A DNA stretch of 64,000 nt from Brevundimonas sp. SGAir0440 (lineage in GTDB: Bacteria > Pseudomonadota > Alphaproteobacteria > Caulobacterales > Caulobacteraceae), in NCBI RefSeq assembly GCF_005484585.1, contig NZ_CP039435.1, forward strand, positions 992,001 through 1,056,000, given 5' to 3'. The notes beneath the pieces were generated by a model that was not told the origin of the DNA, searched no databases, and worked only from the letters and a program-made list of their open reading frames with translations. How positions within the stretch are numbered: the first letter of the stretch is position 1; each line of letters starts with the position of its first letter. Shown here piece after piece: positions 1 to 10,924 of the stretch. Made by a program: the position numbers and the translations under genes.

Positions 1-877
1 AAGCTCTCGCTGACGCCTGCTTCCGGCCCAGTTCGACGAGCGGTGGAGGGAGACTTGGCCAACTGACCGAAAATACAAACTCTTCGCCGATCCGCCGCAA
101 CCCCAGGGCCCCGCTCTCTGGCAGCAACGGCGTCGTGGTCGTCGGCCTGCGCCGTCTCGCCTCTCTCAACGCGAAAAAGGCCTCTGACTGGTGGGCAAAC
201 GCAGCCTTGAGACGCTCGAAGGTCGGATCGGGCAGCGATCCCTTCCCATTGTCGCCCAGTAGCGCAGTAATCACACGCGCCGCCGGTCCCTCCGGCTGCA
301 ACCAGTCCGACAGTCGGGCCCCTTCCCACGACTGAGCCCAGGCGCGAAGGGAGGAGAGGTCCGGCCTGCGCGTGCTGGTAGCTGAGGCCACGCCGGCGAC
401 GGGCCCTCGCGCGAGCAGCCGGGAGACGGGCCCAGCCAATTCGTAGGGCATGAGCGCGTTTGCGATCGGCCACGCGATGATTGAAAACTGCGTCGCGAAT
501 CCGCTGTCACTAGGTCGCTGTAGGGCGAAGCGGTCAGCAAGACTGCCGAACGCTGATGAAAGGAGGTGGCGCTGCCCGACCGGGATCGGCCGGCCCAGCA
601 ACCCTTCAAACTTCCCCCAGAAGACCGTTCCAACGCCCTCGAACCGGTACCCGATCTCACTCGCCGCGGCACAAGCAGAGATGGGGTATTCCTTGATCAG
701 CGCCTCGAAGTCGATGCCGCCCAAGAGTTGGGGGAGTTCGAGGAGCGGATCTGACCAAAGGGCTGCAGCATCGACTACCTCGATCATGGTGATGGTTCGG
801 CCAAGGCTCCCATTCGCGAGCTTGCCCAGGTGAGCCTCCAGCCGAGCTTCGATTGTACTAAGCGTGTCCGCCCCCAT
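1..877 (-). CDS. Hypothetical protein, C-terminus beyond window edge
   Basis: An uninterrupted leftward frame runs from an ATG at 877 to the window edge (292 codons without a stop). The start is preceded by a GGGGTGA stretch that can act as ribosome-binding site. The visible protein is soluble-looking, with no signal peptide or membrane segment, begins MGADTLSTIEARLEAHLG, and has an Arg/Thr-rich linker (RRRRPTTTT) near residue 240. I recognise no domain. It is third in a co-oriented trio with the HEPN protein and a small helical protein, on DNA with looser codon use than the core genes, so it is probably part of an acquired module. Function unknown. Confidence 0.7.
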   Translation of the reverse strand, partial: MGADTLSTIEARLEAHLGKLANGSLGRTITMIEVVDAAALWSDPLLELPQLLGGIDFEALIKEYPISACAAASEIGYRFEGVGTVFWGKFEGLLGRPIPVGQRHLLSSAFGSLADRFALQRPSDSGFATQFSIIAWPIANALMPYELAGPVSRLLARGPVAGVASATSTRRPDLSSLRAWAQSWEGARLSDWLQPEGPAARVITALLGDNGKGSLPDPTFERLKAAFAHQSEAFFALREARRRRPTTTTPLLPESGALGLRRIGEEFVFSVSWPSLPPPLVELGRKQASARA

Positions 878-1081
878 GGATCACCCCACACCTCGTCCGT
901 CTTCACTTAAGCGCAAATTTGCTTGCCGGGACAGGAGAGTCGCCTAGGCGGCCTTGCCGAATAGCTGCGGCAAGGCCGAATGGCGGAGAGCGGACCTTGT
1001 AGCCCGTCTGAATGTCGCCTTTTGGAGGTCGGCGATAAAACCGCTCCTGGCGCTTGCGGGCCGTCGCTAGCTTTACGCTAC

Positions 1082-1942
1082 CTAAGCGCCACCTCGTTCG
1101 AGCAACTCGAGCTCGCCTGTGACGGCAACCCGATCGTATTCAGCTACGTCAGGCACCCGGCCGAGTTCGACTACGCGGCGAAGAAGTCGCGCTAGTAGAT
1201 CGCTGGCGAACTCGTACCCTCGGCGCAGCGTTTCGGCATCGCCACCACCCCCGTGCACCACTTTTGACCGAAGCTTATAGGCAGCTTTTACCGCCGCGAA
1301 GATCCTAGCTTTTTCGTCCCCACTGCCCTGTAGAAGGATCGCTGTGTTGAGCGCGAGCCGGCGAGTGATTTCTGCCTCGACCCCCACTAGGCCTTCGATC
1401 CCCGCCCAAAGCAGCATGATCCGGGCGTCGTCATCGGGAAGATATTGCGCATTGTTGTAGTACCGTTGCGCCGAAGTAAAAGCGTTATTGGAAAGCAGCT
1501 TCGCGAAGTCTCCATAGTGGTCGGCAGCCCATCGCAGGTTCTCTGGCGTCGCTGCGACGGCGCGGGGCAAGGGCTTGAAGACCAAGTTTCGGTTGGCGAT
1601 CGCGAAGCCTGCACTTTGAGAGTAGCTGTAGAGCGGCATCACCGGAGCAGCGATAGCAAGGCCCAGCAAGCTAAACGTCCACAGCGAATTCCAAGCCTTT
1701 GCCGCAAGTAACTCGCCGCCTTGAGGCTCGCAGACTACCAGCGAGAAATCGGCGAGCCGTTCCATTACAATCAGCGCGGCGTCTTCGCTCAGCTGGCCCA
1801 CCGTCGTCCCGAACGAAGTCTGACGCATCGGCGTCCCAGCAGAGATCGTGACGCCGTCGGCGAGTTTGAAATCGGACGTGACGGTCAGGCCATGCCCGAC
1901 GATTTGGACCTGATGGCCTGGCCCGACTACAATCCCAACCAT
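1082..1942 (-). CDS. Apea-like HEPN domain protein
   Basis: This 286-residue protein has a C-terminal helical half that reads like an Apea-like HEPN domain: a WAGIEGLVGVEAEITRRLAL helix around residues 179-198, then YKLRSKVVHGG, giving the R225-x4-H230 motif of HEPN ribonucleases. The N-terminal ~130 residues are unassigned. HEPN proteins often act as RNases in toxin-antitoxin or phage-defence modules; that role is inference here. AAGG lies four bases before the ATG. It sits between two co-oriented unknown genes in the accessory region. No nucleotidyltransferase partner (MNT) is visible nearby, so a classic HEPN-MNT pair is not supported. Confidence 0.75.
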   Translation of the reverse strand: MVGIVVGPGHQVQIVGHGLTVTSDFKLADGVTISAGTPMRQTSFGTTVGQLSEDAALIVMERLADFSLVVCEPQGGELLAAKAWNSLWTFSLLGLAIAAPVMPLYSYSQSAGFAIANRNLVFKPLPRAVAATPENLRWAADHYGDFAKLLSNNAFTSAQRYYNNAQYLPDDDARIMLLWAGIEGLVGVEAEITRRLALNTAILLQGSGDEKARIFAAVKAAYKLRSKVVHGGGGDAETLRRGYEFASDLLARLLRRVVELGRVPDVAEYDRVAVTGELELLERGGA

Positions 1943-1980
1943 CGTGCCTTCATCCCTCGGTGGAAGAGCTGCCTAGCGAG

Positions 1981-2256
1981 TTACGTGTTGGCGGCTGTCA
2001 GAGTTCTTAGCCACTGCGCAATGTCAGCGCTCTTCGCTAAATGTTCCGCTTGTAGCTCCTCAAGCGCGTCTTGCCGACGCTGCGCCTTCACGGCCTCGTT
2101 ATAGGCTTCCCTGAGGGTTGCGTCGGCAGCCTCCCGCGTCACATCGTCAGCCGCTGCATAATAGTCGATGAGTGCGGTTAAGCCGACGCCTCGCAGCCGC
2201 TCCGCGTCAGCGGTGAGTTGCTGTCGCATGTCGGATGTGATGCCTTGGATCGTCAT
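1981..2256 (-). CDS. Small helical hypothetical protein
   Basis: A 91-residue, charged, almost entirely helical protein (starts MTIQGITSDMRQQL; Glu/Ala/Gln-rich second half, coiled-coil-like). The ATG at 2256 is chosen because a GGGAAGAG purine stretch lies just upstream and because the longer in-frame extension has atypical composition. It lies 38 bases before the HEPN gene, so the two are probably co-transcribed. Its size and position would suit an antitoxin or accessory subunit, but nothing in the sequence proves it. No known family recognised. Confidence 0.6.
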   Translation of the reverse strand: MTIQGITSDMRQQLTADAERLRGVGLTALIDYYAAADDVTREAADATLREAYNEAVKAQRRQDALEELQAEHLAKSADIAQWLRTLTAANT

Positions 2257-2407
2257 TCTCTTCCCAAACCCATGTCTATGCCGTGCCCTGCCGACGCCGC
2301 AGACGTCCACTATACAGCGGCTTCCGCATGTCCGCTTTTGGCGCCAACCCGACTTTCCACGCGTCTCGCCCTCGACTTCCTGGTCGAAGGAAGCCCGTGT
2401 GGAGGCC

Positions 2408-2617
2408 ATGACCGAGAGTGAAGACGATGACCCCCGACCCCGGCATTTGGAAGACATGATGTTGTCGGCGATCTGGACGCGGCTGGAGCAGGCGGGGGAC
2501 CTGGCCACGGCCTCCGACGTGATGGCTGCCCTGCCAGATGTGGCGGCGCTCGCGGATGAGACGGCCATATTGGCCCGCGCTCTGGAACTCCTTCGGCGGA
2601 CAGAATCCGAAGGCTGA
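2408..2617 (+). CDS. Small acidic hypothetical protein
   Basis: A 69-residue protein beginning MTESEDDDPRPRH with a predicted helical remainder. The start at 2408 has a clean GGAGG two bases upstream of the spacer (2401-2405). It diverges from the small helical gene at 1981-2256 and precedes the DUF3489/DUF2924/recombinase cassette, so it may belong to that cassette. No known domain; function unknown. Confidence 0.5.
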   Translation: MTESEDDDPRPRHLEDMMLSAIWTRLEQAGDLATASDVMAALPDVAALADETAILARALELLRRTESEG

Positions 2618-2698
2618 GATTTCTCCTTCTTCCATTGGACTTGGCGGCGGAAGCAAGCGTTGGTCGCTCCACCGCAAGGGTGCGGATGGAGAGAAATC

Positions 2699-2950
2699 AT
2701 GAACCAGAACAATATGAAGCCGGCTGGCGAAGGTGCGTCACAGCCCGCGCGCTTCAGCAAGATCAGCCAGGTGGTCGCCCTACTGCGCCGCCCCGAAGGC
2801 GCCACGGCGGCTCAGATCATGGCGGCGACCGGCTGGCAGGCCCACAGCGTGCGCGGCGCCATCGCCGGGCAGATTCGCAAGAAGCTGGGCCTGACGGTCG
2901 CGACCGAGAAGGTCGGGGGCCTGACCGTCTATCGCATCACGGCCGCCTGA
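2699..2950 (+). CDS. DUF3489 domain protein
   Basis: An 83-residue protein whose core (KISQVVALLRRPEGATAAQI, then TGWQAHSVRGAIAG) is typical of DUF3489, a small winged-helix-like family carried with alphaproteobacterial recombinases. The ATG at 2699 follows GGAGAG; upstream in-frame codons are leader. Its TGA overlaps the ATG of the DUF2924 gene by one base, so the two are translationally coupled. The helix-turn-helix-like character suggests DNA binding or control of the neighbouring recombinase, which is inference. Confidence 0.8.
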   Translation: MNQNNMKPAGEGASQPARFSKISQVVALLRRPEGATAAQIMAATGWQAHSVRGAIAGQIRKKLGLTVATEKVGGLTVYRITAA

Positions 2951-3363
2951 TGGCGGAAGACACGGTGACCCTGGAGGGCCTGCGGGCGGAATGGCGGGAC
3001 AAGTTCATGACCGCTCCGCCAAAGCTCAGATCCCGCGACCTGATGGCGCGGGAGATCGCCTATCGCGAACAGGTCGCCCGCGAGGGCGGCCTGTCCCGGA
3101 CGATGGAACAGCGCCTGGCCAGGTTGGCGGAGCGGTTCGCCGAGGACGAGGCCTACCAGCCGTCCCAGGCCCCGAGGATTAAGCCCGGTAGCTGCTTCGT
3201 GAAGGACTGGCGAGGCGAACGCCATGAGGTCTGGGTGAAGGAGGAAGGCTTCAACTACCGGGGTAGGGACTTCGCTTCCCTCAGTCAGGTCGCCTTCGCC
3301 ATCACCGGCACCAAGTGGAACGGACCGGCCTTCTTCGGTCAGAGGAAAGCGGGGCGGCCATGA
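2950..3363 (+). CDS. DUF2924 domain protein
   Basis: A 137-residue protein with the hallmarks of DUF2924: an N-terminal helical part (RSRDLMAREIAYREQ) and a C-terminal segment with PGSCFVKDWRGERHEVWV, Y-RG--F-SLS and TGTKWNGPAFFG. This family almost always sits directly upstream of a site-specific serine recombinase in alphaproteobacterial mobile elements. Its start overlaps the DUF3489 stop, and its stop overlaps the recombinase ATG (ATGA). Biochemical function unknown; probably a recombinase accessory factor. Confidence 0.85.
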   Translation: MAEDTVTLEGLRAEWRDKFMTAPPKLRSRDLMAREIAYREQVAREGGLSRTMEQRLARLAERFAEDEAYQPSQAPRIKPGSCFVKDWRGERHEVWVKEEGFNYRGRDFASLSQVAFAITGTKWNGPAFFGQRKAGRP

Positions 3364-4970
3364 AAGCCCTCCGCTGCGCCATCTACACCCGTAAATCCAC
3401 CGAGGAGGGGCTGGAACAGGGCTTCAACAGCCTGCACGCCCAGCGGGAGGCCTGCGAGGCCTATGTCCTGTCCCAGGCCGGCGAAGGCTGGCAGGCCCTG
3501 CCCAGGGAATATGACGACGGCGGCTATTCCGGCGGCAGCATGGAGCGACCGGGGCTGAAGCAACTCATGGCCGACATCGCCAAGGGCGAGATCGACATCG
3601 TGGTGGTCTACAAGGTGGACCGCCTGACCCGGTCGCTGCCGGACTTCGCCAAGATGGTGGAGGCCTTCGACGCCAGGGGCGTCAGCTTCGTCTCGGTGAC
3701 CCAGGCCTTTAACACCACCAACAGCATGGGACGGCTGACCCTGAACGTGCTGCTGTCCTTCGCCCAGTTCGAGCGGGAGGTCACGGCCGAGCGGATCCGA
3801 GACAAGATCGCGGCGTCCAAGGCCAAGGGCATGTGGATGGGAGGGCCGCCGCCGCTGGGATACGATGGCGTGGACCACAGGCTGATCCCGAACGCCGATG
3901 AGGCGCCCACGGTCAGGATGATGTTCGAGCGATACCTCGAACTGCGCTCGGTCCTGGAACTACAGGCCGAACTGAGGCGACAGGGCGTTCGATCCAAGCT
4001 CCGGACGACCAAGGCCGGCAAGGTTCGGGGCGGGGCCGTGATCAGTCCCGGCGCCTTGCGGCTGATCCTGATGAACCCCGTCTACAAGGGCGCGCTCAGG
4101 CACAAGGAGAAGCTGGTCGAGGGGGCGCACGAGGCGATAGTGCCTCCCGAGACCTGGGAGGCCGTCAACGCGGCTTTGACACGACGCAGCCAATCGCTCG
4201 CCGAGGATCGCGCCCGGGGAACCAGCGGCCTTCTCTGCGGCATCCTGAAGGATGACCGGGGGCATACGATGCGGCCGGTGCATACCAAGGGGAAGGCTGG
4301 CCAGCGTTACCGGTTTTACTCCTCGGTCGCCCTGGAAAATGGAAGGAAGGACGAGGCCGGTAGCGTGACGCGAATCTCCGCCGGGGTGATCGAGGCCTTC
4401 GTCGCCAACAGGATCCTTCCGGCGCTCGATCCAGCCTGGAGGCTGGACGCCGAGCCCGACCAGCGTTTGAGAACCGCCATGGCCAAGGTCACCCTGGGCG
4501 AGACTCAGGTTCGTATCCTGACGGCCAAGGGAGCGATTCCTGGTGACCGAACGATCCAGGGCGCCGAACGAGAGGAGCGGGCCGATGGCGAGATCGAGTG
4601 GATCCTGCCGGTCCGGCTGAAGCACCGGCACAACGCGGTCTTGATCGAGGCCGAGGGACAATCCCCAACGGCCGCCAATCGGATCGATCGCGCCCTGGTC
4701 AGGGCCGTCGCCATGGCCAGGCGATGGACGGCCGACCTCAGGACCGGTCGTCATGGATCGACCGCCCAACTGGCCAAGGCCGAGAATCTCTGTGTTCGCT
4801 ACCTCGGCCAGATCCTGCCCCTGGCCTACATGGCGCCGGATCTGGTGGAGCAGATCATCGCGGGACGTCAGCCCCAGGCCCTGTCACTCGGCGCCTTGAT
4901 CGCCCATCCCTTCCCGATGGATTGGAACGAGCAGCGCAGGCTGTTCATGGCCATCGGCGCGGTCGGCTAG
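3360..4970 (+). CDS. Large serine recombinase
   Basis: A 536-residue large serine recombinase. The resolvase domain (about 1-150) begins MKALRCAIYTRKSTEEG with nucleophile Ser13 and carries VVYKVDRLTRS with catalytic arginines. A Recombinase domain follows (about 170-290, from PPPLGYD). The zinc-ribbon region (LLCGILKDDRGHTM) lacks the usual CxxC knuckles, as I recall for the alphaproteobacterial DUF2924-linked branch. The ATG at 3360 overlaps the DUF2924 stop; the longer frame upstream lies inside DUF2924. It presumably integrates or excises the accessory DNA at its left. The catalytic residues are intact, so it may be active. Confidence 0.93.
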   Translation: MKALRCAIYTRKSTEEGLEQGFNSLHAQREACEAYVLSQAGEGWQALPREYDDGGYSGGSMERPGLKQLMADIAKGEIDIVVVYKVDRLTRSLPDFAKMVEAFDARGVSFVSVTQAFNTTNSMGRLTLNVLLSFAQFEREVTAERIRDKIAASKAKGMWMGGPPPLGYDGVDHRLIPNADEAPTVRMMFERYLELRSVLELQAELRRQGVRSKLRTTKAGKVRGGAVISPGALRLILMNPVYKGALRHKEKLVEGAHEAIVPPETWEAVNAALTRRSQSLAEDRARGTSGLLCGILKDDRGHTMRPVHTKGKAGQRYRFYSSVALENGRKDEAGSVTRISAGVIEAFVANRILPALDPAWRLDAEPDQRLRTAMAKVTLGETQVRILTAKGAIPGDRTIQGAEREERADGEIEWILPVRLKHRHNAVLIEAEGQSPTAANRIDRALVRAVAMARRWTADLRTGRHGSTAQLAKAENLCVRYLGQILPLAYMAPDLVEQIIAGRQPQALSLGALIAHPFPMDWNEQRRLFMAIGAVG

Positions 4971-5004
4971 ACCCGACCCTTCCTCACGATCGGAGACTTA
5001 AATC

Positions 5005-5028
5005 CCGCCGCCGGTCCTCCGGCGGCGG
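5005..5028 (+). terminator. GC-rich hairpin after recombinase
   Basis: CCGCCGCCGG and CCGGCGGCGG pair perfectly around a TCCT loop, 34 bases past the recombinase stop. There is no T-tract, so this is a possible hairpin barrier, not a canonical intrinsic terminator. Confidence 0.35.
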
Positions 5029-5195
5029 CTCGGTTCGGGCTAACCCTTCTCCGCGGACACCTGCGGCCAAACCCGGAAGTGGAAACATGGGCCTGGAGAA
5101 TGGGGCGGGGAACAGCCGGCCAAACCGCGCGGAAATCCTCTCCACGGCGGGATTGGCGTCCGCGTTAACCGTCTAACTGTCTGAAAAGAGTGGCC

Positions 5196-5236
5196 AGTCT
5201 CCCCCTTCCCCGGCCGGCCGGTGAAAGGGGGAGACT
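5196..5236 (-). terminator. Terminator hairpin of tRNA-Ala
   Basis: A perfect 12-bp inverted repeat (AGTCTCCCCCTT / AAGGGGGAGACT) flanks a GGCCGG-rich loop four bases beyond the tRNA 3' end. Reading leftward it is followed by CTCTTTT, a modest T-rich run, consistent with termination of the tRNA transcript. Confidence 0.55.
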
Positions 5237-5239
5237 GAT

Positions 5240-5315
<76 letters not shown>

Positions 5316-5605
5316 GGACCTGTCGGTCTGGATCGCCCGGTTCATCTTGCGATGGCCCCCGGCGAGGCGGCGGAAACTAGGTCAGGCTTTTTCTGCGATC
5401 AAGCCCGTTTCGAGATTTATTTTCACCGCGTTCCCAAGGGTGAAAATACGCAGGTTTTTCAAACCGGAAGGTTCGAAAGGCCTGCTGTCCCGCCGCGTCT
5501 CCCTAACGGGAAATGCGGCGGGTGCAACAAGTTTCTGAGCCTATCCACAGGCCTCGAACAGGTCGGGCCTCAAGGAGTGCGAAGCGCGATAGGCCCACAA
5601 AAGGA
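5316..5605. other. Intergenic region between tRNA-Ala and FYDLN gene
   Basis: A 290-base gap without a credible gene. It must hold the tRNA-Ala promoter and the 3' end of the FYDLN transcript. An 8-bp inverted repeat, CCCGCCGC (5489-5496) / GCGGCGGG (5515-5522), could form a stem with an 18-base loop. I see no clear promoter hexamers. Confidence 0.4.
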
Positions 5606-6067
5606 TCAGTCGTCGTCGCGCGACGGCTTGGCGATCTCGTCGTCGATCGAGTCGTCGTCTTCGTCTTCGATGAACGGCACGGAGTCGTCATCGTCGTCGG
5701 CCAGCAGATCGTCGTCTCCGTCGGTCGAGCCCATGCCGGCTTCTTCCGAGGCGTCGGCGGGGGAGTCTTCGTCCTCGTCGTCCGGCGTCAGGATCGGCTC
5801 GTGGCCTTCCTCGTCGATTTCCGGCGTCTTGACGTCGTCTTCCTCGTCCTCGTCGCCGTCGATCTTCTTGTCCGTGACCTGATCATCCGTGTCCTCATCG
5901 TCGGACGGATAACCGGGACGGGCGCGGCGGCTGCGCAGCTTCATCGCCTCTTCGGGATCGAAGTCGGTTCCGCATTTGGGGCAGTGCGCGGGGCGACGGT
6001 TCAGGTCGTAGAACTTCGCCTGGCAGTTGGGGCAGACCTGTTTGGCGCCCAGTTCGGGATTGGCCAC
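5606..6067 (-). CDS. FYDLN acid domain protein (TIGR02300 family)
   Basis: A 153-residue protein with an N-terminal zinc-ribbon: CPNC, then [16 protein letters not shown], the exact FYDLN signature of TIGR02300. The remainder is an extremely acidic low-complexity tail of Asp/Glu runs with one basic patch (LRSRRARPG). The family is typical of alphaproteobacteria and its function is unknown. The two CxxC pairs should bind zinc. It diverges from aroA with 125 bases between the starts, which must contain both promoters. Confidence 0.92.
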   Translation of the reverse strand: MANPELGAKQVCPNCQAKFYDLNRRPAHCPKCGTDFDPEEAMKLRSRRARPGYPSDDEDTDDQVTDKKIDGDEDEEDDVKTPEIDEEGHEPILTPDDEDEDSPADASEEAGMGSTDGDDDLLADDDDDSVPFIEDEDDDSIDDEIAKPSRDDD

Positions 6068-6192
6068 GTTTGGATGCTTTCAACGGGTTGAATTCGGGGC
6101 GGTCCCTTGCCACCCCTTTGACCCGCTGTCAAAAGCTGTCTTTCGCGCCGCCCGCGCGGCCCTTTGCACAATACAGCCTGAAGCGGGTGATC

Positions 6193-7515
6193 ATGCCGTC
6201 CCAACTGACTTCGCGCCGCGCATCCGCCCTGACCGGAAAGGTCCGCGCGCCGGGCGACAAGTCGATGTCGCACCGGTCGATGATCCTGGGTGGAATGGCG
6301 TCCGGCGTGACCGAGGTCGAGGGTCTTCTGGAAGGCGACGACGTTCTGGCCACCGCCCGCGCGGTCGAAGCGTTCGGCGCCAAGGTCGAGCGGATCGGTG
6401 ATGGGACATGGCGGATCGAGGGGGCGGGCGGGTTCAAGACGCCGGCCTCGGTGATCGACTGCGGCAACGCCGGAACCGGGGTGCGCCTGCTGATGGGGGC
6501 GGCGGCCGGCTATCCGCTGACGGCGACCTTCGATGGCGACGGCTCGCTGAGAAAGCGCCCGATGAAGCGGGTCACGGGACCGCTGGCCGACATGGGCGCG
6601 GCGTTCGATTGGCAGGCGGCAGAGGATCGGCTTCCGGTGGCCCTGACCGGCGGCGCGCTGAAGGCCATCGACTATGTGCAGACGGTGGCCTCGGCCCAGG
6701 TGAAGTCGGCCATTCTGCTGGCCGGGCTGAACGCCGAGGGCGTCACCTCCGTGATCGAGCCGGAAAAGAGCCGCGACCACACCGAGCGGATGCTGCGGGC
6801 CTTCGGCGCCGAGGTGGGCGTCGAGGAGAGGGGCGAGGGCTGGAAGGTGACGCTGAAGGGCGGTCAGGCCCTGACCGGGACTTTCGTCGCCGTGCCGGGC
6901 GATCCGTCCTCGGCGGCGTTTCCCCTGGCGGCCGGTCTGATCGTTCCGGGGTCGGAGGTCACGGTCGAGGGGGTGATGCTGAACCCGCTCCGCACCGGCC
7001 TGTTCGACACCTGGATCGAGATGGGCGCCGACCTGACCATTACGAACCGGCGCGAGGCCGGGGGCGAAGAGGTCGGCGACATCACCGCCCGTCATTCGTC
7101 CCTGAAGGGCGTGGTCGTGCCCGAGGATCGCGCCGCCTCCATGATCGACGAATATCCGATCCTGGCGGCGACGGCGGCCTTTGCGGACGGCGTCACCGTC
7201 ATGCGCGGCGTGGGTGAAATGCGGGTCAAGGAAAGCGACCGGATCTCGCTGATGGTCGAGGGACTGCGCGCCTGCGGCGTTCAGGTCGAGGAGGAACCGG
7301 AAGGTTTTATCGTCACCGGCGCCGGCCACGGCGGGACCGTGCGTGGCGGCGGCCTGGTCCATACCGCCCACGACCACCGCATCGCCATGAGCCATCTGGT
7401 CCTCGGCCTGGCCGCCGAACAGCCGGTCTCGGTCGACGAGCCCGGCATGATCGCAACCAGCTTCCCCGGCTTCGTCGAGATGATGAATGGACTGGGCGGG
7501 CGGATGTCGCAATGA
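6193..7515 (+). CDS. aroA: 3-phosphoshikimate 1-carboxyvinyltransferase (EPSP synthase, class II)
   Basis: A 440-residue enzyme that joins shikimate-3-phosphate and PEP in aromatic amino acid synthesis. Motifs in order: GDKSMSHR (Lys23), [10 protein letters not shown] (91-100), [42 protein letters not shown] and RVKESDR. Overall wording matches the class II (CP4-like) branch. Gly94 occupies the position where the glyphosate-tolerant CP4 enzyme has alanine. The ATG at 6193 is chosen because family members begin about 14 residues before the [10 protein letters not shown] segment. It overlaps the next gene by ATGA and starts an aroA-orf-cmk-rpsA run conserved in alphaproteobacteria. Confidence 0.97.
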   Translation: MPSQLTSRRASALTGKVRAPGDKSMSHRSMILGGMASGVTEVEGLLEGDDVLATARAVEAFGAKVERIGDGTWRIEGAGGFKTPASVIDCGNAGTGVRLLMGAAAGYPLTATFDGDGSLRKRPMKRVTGPLADMGAAFDWQAAEDRLPVALTGGALKAIDYVQTVASAQVKSAILLAGLNAEGVTSVIEPEKSRDHTERMLRAFGAEVGVEERGEGWKVTLKGGQALTGTFVAVPGDPSSAAFPLAAGLIVPGSEVTVEGVMLNPLRTGLFDTWIEMGADLTITNRREAGGEEVGDITARHSSLKGVVVPEDRAASMIDEYPILAATAAFADGVTVMRGVGEMRVKESDRISLMVEGLRACGVQVEEEPEGFIVTGAGHGGTVRGGGLVHTAHDHRIAMSHLVLGLAAEQPVSVDEPGMIATSFPGFVEMMNGLGGRMSQ

Positions 7516-7790
7516 GCAGCAATCGGGAGACCGCGCCGATCAGGATCGCCGCTTTTGGTCTGCTGACGCTTGTGTTCAGCTGGGCGGTTCTCACGCTGCA
7601 TCGGTCAGGCGAGATCGATTGGAGTTTTCGAGTAAATAAGGTGCCGTCCGTCTTTCGATTGAGTCGCGCGGTTGACGGTTGGCAGTTTGACTTGCTGGTC
7701 GCGATCTGCGGCCTCCTGGCTCTCGCGAGCATCTTCTTTGTCGGACTCGCGATTTCAGACCTCATCGCGCCGGAAAAAGCTGAAGCATGA
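7512..7790 (+). CDS. Small membrane protein, hypothetical
   Basis: A 92-residue protein with two predicted membrane segments: about 12-29 ([18 protein letters not shown]) and about 60-84 ([20 protein letters not shown]), separated by a short loop. It overlaps aroA upstream and cmk downstream, each by four bases, so it is translated within that operon. No family recognised. It reads less GC-biased than its neighbours, so it may be a lineage-specific insertion between aroA and cmk. Confidence 0.7.
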   Translation: MSSNRETAPIRIAAFGLLTLVFSWAVLTLHRSGEIDWSFRVNKVPSVFRLSRAVDGWQFDLLVAICGLLALASIFFVGLAISDLIAPEKAEA

Positions 7791-8437
7791 GCCAGGCCCT
7801 GATCATCGCCGTCGACGGACCGGCCGCCTCTGGCAAGGGGACCATCGCCGCGCGCCTGGCCCAGGCCTATGGCCTGCCACATCTGGATACGGGGCTGCTG
7901 TACCGGGCCGTGGGCGCAAAGGTGCTGGCGGAGGGCGGATCGTTGGATGATGAGGCCGCGGCGACGCGGGCGGCGCGGGGGCTGGATGCGGCAGGCCTGT
8001 CGGAGGATCCGCGCCTGACGACGGGCGAGGCGGGCGAGGCGGCCAGCCGTGTCGCCAGCTTCGCCGGCGTGCGGGCGGCTCTGCTTGAACTGCAGCAGGC
8101 GTTCGCGGCCCAGGCGGGCGGCGCGGTGCTCGACGGACGCGACATCGGCACGGTGATTGCGCCGAATGCTCAGGCCAAACTGTTCGTCACCGCAACGCCC
8201 GAGGTGCGGGCCACGCGCCGCTGGAAACAACTGACGGCGCGAGGATCGGACATCGCCTTTGACGCCATGCTGGCCGACATTCAGCGCCGCGACGAGCGCG
8301 ACGCCGGGCGCGGAGCGGCCCCGATGGTCCAGGCGGACGACGCGGTCTTGCTGGATACGACCGATCTGGGTATAGAGGCCGCCTTCGATGCGGCCCGCCG
8401 TATCGTCGAGGCGGCGCGCGCGAAACACGGTCTCTGA
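7787..8437 (+). CDS. cmk: Cytidylate kinase
   Basis: A 216-residue kinase converting CMP/dCMP to the diphosphates. The P-loop is DGPAASGKGTIAARLA near the N-terminus, followed by LPHLDTGLLYRAV and the substrate-binding LDGRDIGTVIAP. The lid region contains RRWKQL and RRDERDAGR. Length and motif order fit the bacterial family. It is translationally coupled to the small membrane protein and sits upstream of rpsA, the common cmk-rpsA arrangement. Confidence 0.96.
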   Translation: MSQALIIAVDGPAASGKGTIAARLAQAYGLPHLDTGLLYRAVGAKVLAEGGSLDDEAAATRAARGLDAAGLSEDPRLTTGEAGEAASRVASFAGVRAALLELQQAFAAQAGGAVLDGRDIGTVIAPNAQAKLFVTATPEVRATRRWKQLTARGSDIAFDAMLADIQRRDERDAGRGAAPMVQADDAVLLDTTDLGIEAAFDAARRIVEAARAKHGL

Positions 8438-8635
8438 CCCATTTCGCAAATCCAACGCTCCCACCCTCGGCCTCCGCGGGCGTTTTGATCGTTCTGAACG
8501 GCCTCGCATCCCGACGACCTGACTCCATCTTTTCCCATCGCCCCGCGCGCCGCCTTTCGCTGCGTCAGGGGTCCACCTCGCGCGGGACCGTCCTTTGGTC
8601 ACGCGCCACAGCCCCACTGGAAACACCAGAGCTTC

Positions 8636-10339
<1,704 letters not shown>

Positions 10340-10416
10340 GCGCTCATCCAAAGAGCGTCAGGCGCTTCGCTCAAGCAGCGGAGCGCCGCGCGCTCTGCGA
10401 TAGCGACAAGGAATGA

Positions 10417-10446
10417 GGGCGGCGGGAGCAATCCCGTCGCCCTTTT
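10417..10446 (+). terminator. Intrinsic terminator of rpsA
   Basis: GGGCGGCGGGA pairs with TCCCGTCGCCC (one G-U) around a GCAA tetraloop and is followed by TTTT. It lies 77 bases after the rpsA stop, so it ends that transcript before ihfB. Confidence 0.8.
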
Positions 10447-10610
10447 CTCTGTCTGGCACACCGCTGTGTGCACTTCCGGACATATTTCTTGCGAATGACG
10501 CGCATCATTGTCGGATAAGGGCTTTTTCGAGAGCCTGTCGAAGGTTAGGGTGCGGCTCTGGATCGACGGCAGGCGAGACGGCCTGTCTAAACGAGCTGGC
10601 GGGGGCGCAG

Positions 10611-10901
10611 ATGATCAAGTCCGAACTGATCGAGAAGCTTGCAGCGGAAAACACCCACCTGACTCACGCCGAGGTCGAGCGGCTGGTCAATGTGATCCTC
10701 AACACCATGACTTCGGCGTTGTCCGAAGGCGGCCGGGTCGAGTTGCGCGGTTTCGGCGCCCTTTCCGTGCGGTCGCGCCCGGCGCGTGCGGGTCGCAATC
10801 CGCGCACCGGCGAAACCGTCGAAGTGCCCGCCAAGGCCGTCCCCTTCTTCAAGAGCGGCAAGGAACTGCGCGAGCGGCTGAACGCCTCGGGCGACGCCTG
10901 A
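10611..10901 (+). CDS. ihfB: Integration host factor subunit beta
   Basis: A 96-residue HU/IHF-family DNA-bending protein. It starts [14 protein letters not shown] and carries the DNA-intercalating beta-arm [30 protein letters not shown]. IhfB pairs with IhfA to bend DNA sharply. The ATG at 10611 is chosen by homology in length (IhfB is about 94-100 residues); the longer upstream frame is leader. Its location just after rpsA matches enterobacterial and alphaproteobacterial synteny. The leader of about 160 bases after the rpsA terminator should hold its own promoter. Confidence 0.95.
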   Translation: MIKSELIEKLAAENTHLTHAEVERLVNVILNTMTSALSEGGRVELRGFGALSVRSRPARAGRNPRTGETVEVPAKAVPFFKSGKELRERLNASGDA

Positions 10902-10924
10902 TCTCACTCTCTCAAGGAAATCTC

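Noticed and set aside
5196..5236. 12-bp inverted repeat as recombinase attachment site
   Set aside because: Its position directly after the tRNA 3' end and the following T-rich run fit a tRNA terminator better; no duplicate is seen in the window.
8438..8635. Leader of rpsA as a riboswitch
   Set aside because: No recognised riboswitch core or strong stem was found; only a possible leader or secondary promoter can be claimed.
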